A DNA stretch of 64,000 nucleotides. Source: Helicostylum pulchrum. Its lineage: Eukaryota > Mucoromycota > Mucoromycetes > Mucorales > Mucoraceae. The position numbers and the translations under genes are program-made. The stretch is from contig JAIXMO010000003.1 in assembly GCA_025677825.1 (NCBI GenBank), positions 620,001 through 684,000 of the forward strand, written 5' to 3'. A model generated the notes under the pieces. It did not search any database. It was not told the DNA's origin and saw only the letters and a program-made list of their open reading frames with translations. Positions 23,178 to 33,276 of this stretch are shown piece after piece. The first letter of the stretch is position 1; each line of letters begins with the position of its first letter.

Positions 23178-23885
23178 ATGAATACTTCAAAAAGACTAGA
23201 AGTTAAAGATAGAGATATGAGTTACTTACCACCAATTCCAGTTGCTTTACGCCATCCCAAGCTTGTGGCATCAGTAAAACAGTACCATGCCGACTCACAA
23301 AGTGAACAATTGCAAACACACATTGTGTCCGAGTCTTTTATTCCAATGGCACCTGATCTAATAAAATCACCTCGAAAAAGACGTCGACCACCTTTTTCTT
23401 ACTCTTCGTTAATAGCTCAAGCGATACTAGAAAGTGAAAACGAGCGTATGACATTAAGAGATATCTATACATGGATTACTAGTCGATATCCTGCTTTATA
23501 TAATGAAAAGGATACTGGTTGGCAGGTACACACTTTTTTTTCTGCCTTTTTTTTTCTGCCTTTTTTCTTAACCAAAAAAATGTTTTTTATTTAGAATACG
23601 ATTCGACATAACCTATCTCTAAATCGATGCTTTAAAAAAATATCTAAAGCAGAAATGGATGGTATTAAAGGGAAAGGGGGATATTGGACAATAGATCCAA
23701 CACACATGGAAAAGTTTAAAAATGGTGCCTTTGTTAGAGGCTCGTCTAGTTTGTTACGGCGGAAACCTGCCAACAACAACAGCCGTAATTCACTTCTTTC
23801 TTCTCCCAATTCACCTGATACCCCTGATACTACAACAAATTCAACCGCTTATCCCGTAATGCAAATCCATAACTTATTAAACTAA
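23178..23885 (+). CDS. Forkhead transcription factor
   Basis: Exons 23178-23525 and 23595-23885 encode 212 residues. The winged-helix domain spans about residues 71-160: '[17 protein letters not shown]', '[10 protein letters not shown]', then across the intron '[16 protein letters not shown]' (recognition helix) and 'GKGGYWTID'. A basic stretch 'KSPRKRRR' just before it is a likely nuclear signal. The protein is small and has no FHA domain, unlike Fkh1/2, so it is closer in layout to Mei4/Sep1-type or stand-alone fungal forkheads. The intron contains a nearly perfect 15-bp duplication of a T-rich string. Targets are unknown. Confidence 0.93.
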
Positions 23886-24159
23886 TTTTTTTACTTCTTT
23901 ATCAAAAATAAAAAATATTGCAGAATTATACATACAACCCTTTTGATTGTTACAAAAAAAAAAAAAAATTCCCTCTCGTGTGATACAAATACTTGTAAGA
24001 TATTATTCATCTAACGTGCACACTAGCATCCGACAACTTGGAACAACCTATTTTTTTTAGAGAGATCAGTGACGTCTTATACACAACACATTAAAAAAAA
24101 AGTGCTTGCTTTTTTCATTTCCTTATCCTTTTCTTTTCTTTTCACAATTTAAATCCAAT

Positions 24160-25196
24160 ATGCAACGCATGACAGCAACTGAAGACTTGACAAGTGTCGA
24201 GTGGCGTGATACCAACTGGTTAGAAGTACGAACTATAAGACTAGTTTTTATATTTTAAATTACTAACCCCTATTTGCCTGTAGAGAGTAGGTGGATTCCA
24301 AAATCAACAAATGGTACTTGATTACTTTGCACTTTCACCCTTTTGGGATCGTCAATGCAACAATCAAGTATTATCTATGCAGACGCAATATAACGATTTA
24401 AGACAACCTTATGAAGCTACAGTTGAAGCACTTCGGTTAGAGTTTTTTTTTTTTTTTCTGTACAAAGCGTGTTTTTTTTTAAACTAATTGTAATGGGAAC
24501 TTCTTAGTAAAATGACAGGCATAGAATTTGCAGTTGTTCATGAACAACCACCAGTTTGGATCATTCAAAAGAGATATCGTCGTGGACCTGCAATTGATGA
24601 TGTTAATCCTATTGCAACTTATTACATTATGGGTGCTAATGTATACCAATCACCTACTATTTATTCCGTTATTGCTAATCGTTTGGTAAAACTTTTTTTT
24701 TAAAAAAAAACAACACTACTTAAAAAAAAAGGGGGCACTCATCTCATTTTTTAACTTAGTTGACAAGTTTATTTCATGTGAATAGTGCGTTTAAGGAAAC
24801 AAAAGATATGGTGGAATTTTACCCGTCAAAAGGATATACTTGGAAGACAGCACCAGAAACATCAGCAGCAGCTAAAAAGACGTCAACTGAAAAAGGTGTC
24901 TTACGCGCACAAGAGACACAGGCGTTTCGACATTGGATGGATAGGTCTATTGAAACTTCGTCAATTAAAGTAATGCAAGCACGACAAGCTATTGATACAC
25001 CTGAAGAAGATACATTAAAGCCTGGTTTAGAATCTCCTGCACAACAAAATCGAGGTATAAAAAAAAAAAAGAAAAAATCATGTTCTATATTATTTACTTT
25101 TAATTTTTATAATTAGAGGATGTAGGAGGAAAACGACCTAGAAAGAAATTGGATGATAGTAGTAGTGGTAATCGTAAAAAGAAAATGACAAAATAA
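24160..25196 (+). CDS. med6: Mediator complex subunit 6
   Basis: Exons 24160-24225, 24284-24435, 24508-24685, 24760-25054 and 25117-25196 encode 256 residues. The Med6 core is clear: 'VEWRDTNWLE', 'VLDYFALSPFWDRQCNNQ', then 'GIEFAVVHEQPPVWIIQKR' and 'ATYYIMGANVYQSPTIYSV'. It is a head-module subunit of Mediator that contacts RNA polymerase II. The C-terminal tail is Lys-rich ('KKKMTK'). The gene ends 9 bp before the stop codon of the convergent Pho88 gene, so their 3' UTRs must overlap. Confidence 0.94.
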
Positions 25197-25205
25197 AAAA
25201 AAACG

Positions 25206-25920
25206 TTATTTTGTTTTAAGAGCCTTTTCAGCACGTTTAATTGACCCTTTATCAGTTTTGGGTTGACTTTTTTCATTGGCGAAACCAAAGATACCAGTAA
25301 CACGGAACGGACGACGAAGTTCACCATGAGTGGTTTTTCCGCCAAAGAAATGAATACGCGCTTCTTTTGTCATGAGGAATATCTTGAAACTTAAAATCGA
25401 TTGAATGATAAGTGGTTGAATGTATCCGTATTTTAAGTGAAGGAATGCGACTGAAACCAAGTTTGTAAATCCTTGATTTAATTGTTTTTTAACTTCTGTA
25501 ATATCGTAATCTATTATACGGGACGTTTAGTTTTGTTGTAGTAGTATATGTACTTTTTTTGTTTTGTTTTTTTACCCTTGTGTGTTGTCTCGATTAAAGT
25601 ATCTGTGGTTTGTGTACCATTCCATTGCTTTTCTCCAGGGACAACATAACGTAACGGTGTAGTATCTAAAAAAAAACTTCAATTTTTTGTTGCTGTATAA
25701 ACTGCCTGTAATTTGTATTTTTACCATTCTTGCTTTTGATAACAGATAACAGATAAAAACTCAAGACGATGACGATGAATTGAGATCCCAAGAAAAGTGT
25801 ACGAATAGTGTCAAGATTTTCAGAGTGATCTAAACCAAAGTAGCTTGTCGCTTGGCGTAAAACAAGAAAGCAACCAACGTTAAATAACTGATGGTTTACA
25901 ATACGACTCCAATCGAACAT
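25206..25920 (-). CDS. pho88: Pho88/Snd3 ER membrane protein
   Basis: Exons 25725-25920, 25576-25665 and 25206-25510 encode 196 residues, the usual length. The family's layout is present: two N-terminal hydrophobic segments, 'PLRYVVPGEKQW', 'DYDITEVKKQL', a third hydrophobic stretch, 'KYGYIQPLIIQSI', 'ARIHFFGGKTTHGELRRPF' and the closing 'PKTDKGSIKRAEKA'. Yeast Pho88 was named for phosphate uptake effects and is Snd3 of the SRP-independent ER targeting pathway. Resemblance to yeast Pho88 is strong across the C-terminal half. Confidence 0.93.
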
Positions 25921-26076
25921 TATTAAATAAAGTAAAAAGAGAACGAGAGACAGAAAAAAAATATTGTAATTTATTTCTCATTAAAACGCCGAATTATGGG
26001 TTTGACACTACCGATAAAAGTGGACCTACTACAAACATGTTTTTATGTACGAAGAAAAACCAAAATTTATTTATAA

Positions 26077-27142
26077 TTATTGAGCAAGCTTAGCTCTCAT
26101 TTTGAGCTTAAAAGAATGATAAAATACAAGTGCTAAATAAGTAGCAACATAATCCTTAATCATGTACATGATACCTTGATTAAAGAACCCCTTAATGATC
26201 TGAGCTCTCATACCTTTGTAAAGCCCAGTATATCCATCTTTGGCAATGACAGACTTTAACGTATCGACAATCCCGTCTTGTTTCTTTGCTTGGTTACCTA
26301 CCATACGCGTACGTAAAAATATAAAGGGGTACGTGATCATGGTGGCTATGCTTTTGGCACAAGCTGAGAATAAAAATACTTGCAACGCTGTCAAATTTTG
26401 CTTGTTTTGTGTACGCATATAGGTCGACTTTATCTTTTCAAAAACAAAGTATGTAATGGAAGGATTACTGACCAATACAATTGAAGCTCTGTAACCTATA
26501 AAATGAAACGCATTAAATAAAAACAGGATAAAGACTAGAAAAAATTAACCATACCAGTCCAAAATCCAGTAATGCCCTTTGACTTTAATAATTCCATGGC
26601 AATCTCTTTAAACCCTTTTTGATTATCTCCTGCTCCAGCAGTTTGAAGCCTGGTGGTGATGTTGGATACAGGCGTAGTAAAGAATCGAGATATCAATGCC
26701 GCCTCGGCACCTAAAAACAGTTCTTGAGCAACGTTCAATTGCGCAGAAGATTTACCCATATTTGTGTTCATCTTTTCTTGCACGTTTCTTAATGCAGTGT
26801 AGCAGTAAAAGTAGATGAAGCTAGACAAGACTGTAGCCACGGTGTCGGATCCAAGTCCGGCATATAATCCTTTTAATCCTCCTTCTTGCTCATAGATAGT
26901 CTTGATTTGGTCTATTAAGCCTTGCTTCTTTTCTTCGTCTCCTTTTAATTGAAGTCGAGTAGTTGAACTATTATATATAAAGTTTTAGTACGAGAGGAGG
27001 AAGGAAGGGGAGGTTTGACGTACATGTCTAAAGGATATATAAACAAGTTGGCAATGGTAGATCCAACTGCTCCGGAAATAGCATGACCAATAGGTGGAAG
27101 CTTGTAATCTTCAAAAGGTAAAATACCAACCTCTTTCGACAT
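26077..27142 (-). CDS. ant1: Peroxisomal membrane carrier (PMP47/Ant1-like, SLC25)
   Basis: Exons 27024-27142, 26555-26967 and 26077-26495 encode 316 residues. Three mitochondrial-carrier repeats are visible: 'YPLDISTTRLQ', 'TPVSNITTRLQ' and 'YPFIFLRTRM', each with the carrier Pro at the expected turn. The degenerate second and third signatures, 'NPSITYFVFE' and 'GLYKGMRAQIIKGF' match Candida PMP47/Ant1, which imports ATP into peroxisomes for fatty-acid activation. A mitochondrial location cannot be excluded from sequence alone. An 11-bp perfect inverted repeat with X-box-like half sites lies about 265 bp upstream of the start. Confidence 0.87.
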
Positions 27143-27632
27143 TACTTAAAAATATATCGAAAAAGAAAAAAAAAAAAAAGGAAAAGAATACTGCTTTTTT
27201 TTTTAAAAAAGAAAAAAGTTTTTTTTTTTGTATTTTACATTATATCAGTCGAATTAATATTCACATGCCTTTTAAGATAATCACAGTCGCACAAAAAGAA
27301 AAGAGACGTAGAGTTTATGTCATTTGAATCAAAAGGAATCAAGATGTGCGCGTGATGTAGACTTTTTTTTTTAAACAAAAAATGTTTCACTTTATGACAA
27401 AGTGTGTTGCTATGCGATGATTTTGTGTAGCATAGCAACAAATTTAGGCCGTTTTGCAGTTACCCCTTTTTTTTAAAAAAATAAAATAAAAATCACACTG
27501 AACATGCAAAGACTTTAGACTGTCTATTGTTATAATTGGCTATTTTTGAAATCTGTGCATTTAAAGATATAACATACAAAATTTTTATTAAAATAAAAGG
27601 GGGGGGGGATAATTTTTCTGGTTTTTTTTTTT
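27143..27632. other. Carrier upstream region / bHLH 3' region
   Basis: AT-rich with T and A runs. The only structured element is the inverted repeat at 27405-27440, described separately. Confidence 0.5.
27405..27440. promoter_or_regulatory. Perfect 11-bp inverted repeat with RFX-like half sites
   Basis: TGTTGCTATGC at 27405-27415 is repeated inverted at 27430-27440 with a 14-bp spacer. Each arm contains GTTGCTATG, which resembles an RFX X-box half site (GTNRCC..). It could be a factor-binding palindrome or a hairpin in a transcript. It lies upstream of the carrier gene. Confidence 0.4.
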
Positions 27633-29008
27633 TTAGTTGTGATAATTCTTTTGGATGGAAGAGGGGTGGGTTTCGCTTTTTAAACTTTCCAATTCATGCT
27701 TTAACATGACCAGTTCTTGTTCCATACCATAATCTCTATGTCTAAGCATACCAATATATTCCACAGCTACAAGTAAAAAAAAAAATTAGGAAAAGGGGGA
27801 AGGGGGGAGGATATATACGCACAGACAAATTACCTTTACTTAGAATTTCCCATTTACTTGTCTTCATGGATTTATCAACAGGTAGCGCATCTTTTAATTC
27901 TTCAAATAAATCCTTCATTTCCTTTCTTCTCTTTCGTTCAGCTAATTTGTGACTAATACGAAGTTCCGGACTTCTAGAGTAAATTCCTTCCATTTCATGT
28001 TTATCATCATCATCATCTTCTTCTTCTTCTTCTTCTTTAAAATTTCCAATTTGGTTTACGCGATGCTATAAAAAATGTTTAGTTTTTTTGACGTTGGTTA
28101 CACTAATTTATATATATATTTTTTTTACCAGTGATGATGTAGAAGAGGAAGAAGAAGACATTCTTCTAGAAGATACTAAATGATCTCTAGTATTATTATT
28201 TCTATAGACGAGTGCAGAAGAGTTACGACGCATAGGTGGTGGTGGTAAATCGTCTTCTACCATCATTGATTTGGGTCGGCCATTATTGTAAGGGGAAAAT
28301 GGTATTAAAGGATGCTTATTTAATTTTTGATGTGAATGCTGGAGAGGTGGACTGGAAGGAGCAGAATAATGACCTGGAAATGATTGTTGTTGTTGAGGTG
28401 GAGGTTGGTGGTGGTATATATGAGGTTCTTTAAATAAAAAAATAGGGGGGTTTTTTTTTTTTAATATGAAATGTCAGATTTAGTGTATTAGTATATTTAC
28501 CGTGGTGGTGGTGTAAAGATCGAGTGTTTAAATCCATATTTGCAATAGAATGCCTTCTTTGTGATGATGGATCATGATGCATGATTCTTCTTAGTAAAGG
28601 AGTATTATTCACCGAAGAACGGATAGGATCAAAGCGTCTTCGTTCTTCTTCACCTTGTGAAAAATACTCAGCACGTTGTTCTTGTTGATATTGAGGTTGG
28701 ACACGAGGGGATGAATTTGGTGAAACACCTACGGACATTCCCGAAAGTTTAATACGAATATAATCATCATTTTGGTAATTATTTTGAAGTGTATCTAATG
28801 CAGGAAGTTGACGACTCGATAAATAATCTATATTATAAAATATTGTTAAAAAAAAATTTTCTTCTTCTCTCTTGTAACTCCTTCCAACCCCCTTACTTTT
28901 TAAAGGTTCAACATCTGTAACCATATTATCTACTGTTAATGCTGAATGTTCATCTTCTTTTGGTTCCAACGTAGATGGTAACTCATACTTGCCATCTTGT
29001 AAAGACAT
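27633..29008 (-). CDS. Basic helix-loop-helix transcription factor
   Basis: Five exons: 28897-29008, 28501-28827, 28129-28427, 27834-28065 and 27633-27766 encode 367 residues. The bHLH is at the C-terminus: basic region '[18 protein letters not shown]', an acidic/Pro loop, and '[17 protein letters not shown]' as helix 2, split by the last intron. A coiled tail follows ('[14 protein letters not shown]'). His-5/Glu-9/Arg-13-like positions of the basic region (H-K-L-A-E-R-K-R-R) predict E-box (CANNTG) binding. The N-terminal two-thirds is low complexity with His, Gln, Pro and Ser runs and a Glu/Asp run just before the basic region. No leucine zipper of SREBP type and no membrane segments are present. 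Confidence 0.9.
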
Positions 29009-29723
29009 TATTATTATATTAACAAACGAAAAAGTAACAAAAAAGAGAAGAGAAGAGAGAAAAAATAAAAAATTTAAAAAAGGAAAAAAAAAAAAATATG
29101 TACTACGAAAAAAAAAATTAATTTTTCAATCTCTTGCTTTAACACACACATTAATAATGCCCTTCTGACTTTAAATAAAGCAATATTTCATATTGCAAAC
29201 ACTTGCTACTTCGTAAACAATATTGTTCTGTCAGAGACACTATGCATAATATTTGCCATCACTCATCCGAGCATTACAAGTAAGAGCCTTTTTCTCGGCG
29301 GCGCTCTATTGAAGCTATTCCCATCTTTGCATTCTACAATTTATTTCGACACTTTTATGAAAATAATGTATACGTTATAAAAGAAAGGAAGTGGGGGTTT
29401 CGTTACACTGTGGATGTTTTAAAATATTACAGATAAATGGTTAGCCGCTTTTTTTTTTTAAAAAAAGAAGATAAAACTCTCTCATCTATTTTTTCGATCG
29501 TTTTTTTACGGAACGCATGGTAGCACCAAACATATCTTTTCTGGGAATCAAGTAATATCTACAAAAAAAGACTGGCTTCGATTATATTTGTTTATCCACG
29601 TTTTTCATGCCCCTTTTTTTATGACAACCAAAAAAAATTTAACGAATATTACAATAGTTTATGAATTAAGCTTTTTTTTACCATTCCCCCCTCTAATACT
29701 TTTTTTTTTTTTTTTTTTCTCAG

Positions 29724-29769
29724 TGGCTTCAAGGAGGCTTACATGATACGTGCACGAACATCCGTGTGT
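29724..29769 (+). repeat. Imperfect direct repeat, left copy
   Basis: Starts TGGCTTCAAGGAGG and ends TCCGTGTGT. It matches 33070-33116 at most positions. The two copies enclose the decayed block. Confidence 0.65.
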
Positions 29770-29902
29770 TTACACTATTTTTTATAAATTATTCACCCAA
29801 TCAAATATTTTTTCGATGTTTCCTTCCCTTCTAATAAAAGTGAGCTTTCTTACCATAGAGTTGTAAACAATAGTTTTTTTTTTTTGTCACCTTCAAATCC
29901 AG

Positions 29903-30118
29903 AAAACTGGCTAGCGAGACTTTAAGTAGGGAATACTTGGATGCATACACCCGTTTGAAATTTCCAATGTTTACAAATGCCAGCTTGCACTGGTGTGTAC
30001 TTGCAATTCTAGGACTAGAGATTAGAGCCAAAGTGTTATTTACGAAATTAACACCTGCTAGTATTTTAAAGTGGAGGAGGGCCAGGCACGAATATACTCA
30101 TAGTATTTTTTCTAGACG

Positions 30119-30120
<2 letters not shown>
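29903..30120 (+). pseudogene. Coding relic, unrecognised
   Basis: An acceptor-like AAATCCAG is followed by an open frame (from 29904) with protein-like composition, including 'LSREYLDAYTRLKFP' and 'ILKWRRARHEYTHSIF', running into a 26-bp A run. A further patch at about 30475-30739 holds two protein-like pieces in different frames, the second with a Lys-rich end ('KNTKKRVKDNKGKK'). There is no intact start or family match. It probably represents a decayed gene or transposon. Confidence 0.35.
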
Positions 30121-30149
<29 letters not shown>

Positions 30150-30979
30150 TTGTTTTACAAGTATTGAATACTACGACTTGTACTTCAGCAAAAAAGATGC
30201 CAGACAATAAGTGCCTCGATGGTATTGCAACTTGCAGCTGTTCAGGGTCAAGAGTAACATATTGCAGTGGTAAAATCTAGGTACCAACGTGGAGTCCAAT
30301 ATCGAGATACTGCAAGAGGCGGAAGTTTACTTAATAGAGGATTTTTCACTTACAAAATCAGCCATAAGCACATGAACGCAACTTTGTCAATCAAAAAAAA
30401 TCATATTTCTAGTCTGGGCAATAGTCCTGAAATAACCTACAAGAGAGATACGAGTGGTTTATGAAATGGAAGGATTCAGATGCTGACTTACCGAAAAAAA
30501 CTGTATTTTCATTGATAAATTCAGAGGTTCCATATCGATATGCAGAATTGCGACATGGTCTAGAAAATCAGAGCGTGTAATTATTAAGCTACCTCAGAGC
30601 TGCTATACTATCATCGAGACTATATCTACAAAATGTGTCATTTAATATTGAGCTGAGAAAGTCTCCTCTGCTACCTGTGAAAAATACAAAGAAACGTGTG
30701 AAGGACAATAAAGGCAAGAAGACCAAGTTAATGCATTCGTAAAAAAAAAAGGAACGACTGACAACAGTTATCGTTTTATTATTAAAAACAAAAAAAGAGT
30801 ATCAAGCCAGTTGTTGCACCATTACCGTGCAGAAAAAGAAAAAGGGTTGGGGGGGGGGGGGTGAAGAAAAAACCTGACATATTGTTGAGTCCGATTACTC
30901 CACTCTAAAGTGCCAAACTTTCCACATATAATTTCCTGTCGTGATTATAAGATCTACTCTTCGGATAAGACATATAATT

Positions 30980-31232
30980 ATGGTCAACCCTCAAATGCAA
31001 GTCGCGATACAAAGCTCTTCAAGCTGAAGACCCTAAATGAAGTATGCAGAGTTTCTGTCTCTGAGTAAATAGCCTTAACCCCCCTTTTTTTGTCATTACT
31101 TAACTTGCCATTGCTTAACTACTCTATCGCTCTTCTATTTTTAGCACCGCTCACTTACACTTTGCAACAGTTGAAAGCGCTTCAACGTTATATAATGATT
31201 ACAAGATTGCTGGCATTGCCATTGATAACTGA
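30980..31232 (+). pseudogene. Decayed paralogue of the gene at 32235-32604
   Basis: The first exon (30980-31064) starts 'MVNPQMQVAIQSSSS' and then breaks. After a frame shift it continues 'KLKTLNEVCRVSVS', with a donor at 31065. The second exon (31145-31232) follows a TTTTTAG acceptor and reads 'AHLHFATVESASTLYNDY' before a TGA. All parts align with the intact-looking copy at 32235 ('RQVAIRSSSIMN', 'LKTLNEVCKD', 'AYLYFSLEEGASVFFNNY') in the same order and with an intron at the same place. Relationship is seen directly; function is unknown. Confidence 0.6.
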
Positions 31233-31349
31233 CAACTTATTCTTGTCCCTACCAGAAGAGACAATTGAAAAGAACGTTAGAGATTGAGGATTTGCAGCCG
31301 CAAACCTCTTTAGCCCATATTTTATTCAAGCATCTCCGAACAACAGTAG

Positions 31350-31866
31350 AACAAAATTCAACCAGAGAGCGAACCTGAAGTGCCCCCAGAAACAGACGAA
31401 ACATTATTGGGAGCCTTTTGTAAGTGAAAACATCTTTACACTAATTATACCAACTGAAAGGTATTTATCTTTTTTTCTATAGTAGGTTTTTTTCAGACAT
31501 AAATATGAGCATGAAACTGCATTCGCTTAGGTCAAGCTGCATAGAAAAGATGCGTGCTTCTGATATATATAGCACGGAAAAGATGTCCATCAAACATATC
31601 GAGATGGTGGACTTTTTGGGCCGTGATATGGCTGATAAGAGAAGGCCAATTGAGTCTCTCTGTATCAATGAAAGTTTTCCAATGTTTCCACCAAGAAGAT
31701 ACACGATCTATTATGGATATTGGAAATGTAGGCTATTCCAAGTAATATTAACTGGCTACTATAAGAATTACTTATTATCAATATTTTAGGCGTCAAGATA
31801 GAATATGTTGATAAAATAAAAGGCCCATCACGGACCTCTCAGCCAATCCGTCAAGCTGCCGTCTGA
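31350..31866 (+). pseudogene. Three-exon gene fragment, unrecognised
   Basis: Exon-like segments 31350-31419, 31497-31727 and 31790-31866 join in frame through canonical GT/AG sites into about 125 codons ending at TGA. They contain 'LRSSCIEKMRASDIYSTEK', 'VDFLGRDMADKRRPIESL' and 'YVDKIKGPSRTSQPIRQ'. The 5' end is closed by an in-frame TAG, so it lacks a start and is probably the 3' part of a larger gene. I do not recognise the family. Splice signals that still work suggest recent decay or an unfound upstream exon. Confidence 0.45.
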
Positions 31867-32234
31867 AGACTATTTTCACAATGTACAGAAGTATATGTGA
31901 ATATCTTGTTAATGTTAGTACTTATTTATTTGTTTTTTAGTGCTGATAATCTTGTCCACTACGGTTTAAATTCTGTTGACGGGGGGGGGGTCTCTGTTTA
32001 TTACTGCTATAGTTGACCCTCCCGTACTTTATAGCGCAATTGATTCCAAACTTGTAATAAAAGCAGGGTAATTAAAACAAAGGAAATGAGATAGTGGTTA
32101 TTTAATACATTAACACACAACACCTACTATATATTTTAGACATTTTACCACGTTCCTGCAAATATAAAAAGGGTCAAAAGAAAAAAATAATATTTTTTCT
32201 CCTTTATTTTCTCTTTTTTAACCAAAAATCTAAT

Positions 32235-32604
32235 ATGGTGTGTGACGGATGCAAAAAACCAACAAGGCAGGTCGCTATTCGAAGTTCTTCAATAATGAAC
32301 ATCTCAAATCAACAGGTGAAAAGTTATCTAGAGTCTTTAATATTGAAGACACTCAATGAAGTATGTAAAGACCCCACATCGAAGTAAGTAGCTTTAAACT
32401 TTTTTTTTATCATTGCTTAACTTTATTATTCTTTATTTTTTTAGCATCGCATATCTTTATTTTTCGTTGGAAGAAGGCGCGTCTGTATTCTTTAACAATT
32501 ACATAAGAGATGGCGCGTTACTACAAATAATGGTCACTTTACTAAACCAAACCGGCCAAGTATTTCCAATGGTACAAAAGTACAATATCATTATAAGCGC
32601 TTAG
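32235..32604 (+). CDS. Small two-exon gene of an unknown multicopy family
   Basis: Exons 32235-32383 and 32445-32604 encode 102 residues. The start follows a plausible core promoter (AATATAAAAAGGG about 70 bp upstream) and a CT-rich leader. The protein starts 'MVCDGCKKPTRQVAIRS', with a CxxC pair that could be half of a zinc knuckle. A helical part follows with 'SYLESLILKTLNEVC' and 'AYLYFSLEEGASVFFNNY', and it ends without a recognisable domain. A decayed copy lies 1.2 kb upstream. It could be intact and expressed or a truncated member of a longer family. Confidence 0.55.
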
Positions 32605-33069
32605 TTTTCGAAACACTTGCTGCCGCACTTACTAACACTACTACACTACCGACACTACCGACAATAATAATAGTGAGCGTGGACTTTCTCTTGCTGCCGC
32701 TCTATCTCTCGCACTTACTGACAGCAATAATGCTTTGGGAGATGGGGGGACCGTGCTTTGGTCCCCGTGTAAACGATGACTTAAGGGTTTTTTTTAAAAA
32801 AAAGAAGAAGAGCTTGTGCGATGGCATGCTGAATTCATGCGGTCAAAAGAAGATATTGAATTACAAATACTACTACTCTGCTACTACTCTACTACTACTC
32901 TACTACTACTACCTGACCCAGAAGGTCTTTCTCTACTACTTGACCCAATGGTCTTTATCCTACTACCAAATTTACCATGGCTTAAAAAAATAAGCTTACA
33001 ATTCCTATTTGCAATAAACTTTATAATTTGTTTAGTGGTTTCCTACAATAAACTTCATAAGTTGCTTAA

Positions 33070-33116
33070 TGGTTTCAAGGAGGGCTACATGATGCGTGCG
33101 TGAAAGGTCCGTGTGT
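33070..33116 (+). repeat. Imperfect direct repeat, right copy
   Basis: TGGTTTCAAGGAGGGC...GTCCGTGTGT matches 29724-29769 in the same orientation. It ends about 160 bp before the biotin-ligase start. Confidence 0.65.
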
Positions 33117-33276
33117 AATCTTTACCCTTGTTCTCCGCTCTATCCATTCAAAATTTTGTTTTGTTGTTATAAAATTTCCCCCTCCTCCCTTCTTTTTTTT
33201 TTAAATAGTACACAACACAAAAAAAATACTGTTTGGTTCAAAATTATTTACACGTTCATTTTATCATCGTGCAAGT

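Larger units (their letters stand above)
29009..33276. other. Gene-poor accessory block with decayed genes
   Basis: This 4.3-kb block separates two normal gene clusters. It holds at least four degenerate coding remnants (listed separately), a CTA microsatellite near 32865-32925, G runs near 30849 and 31981, and a 26-bp A run near 30120. An imperfect direct repeat lies near both ends. It behaves like an insertion hotspot. Confidence 0.6.

Noticed and set aside
30120..30145. A run as a retrotransposon poly(A) tail
   Set aside because: Equally long runs occur in introns and intergenic DNA throughout the window, and no reverse transcriptase or target-site duplication is visible.
32865..32925. 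CTA/CTACTAC repeats giving Leu/Tyr-rich frames
   Set aside because: Simple microsatellite; the frames in all phases are by-products.
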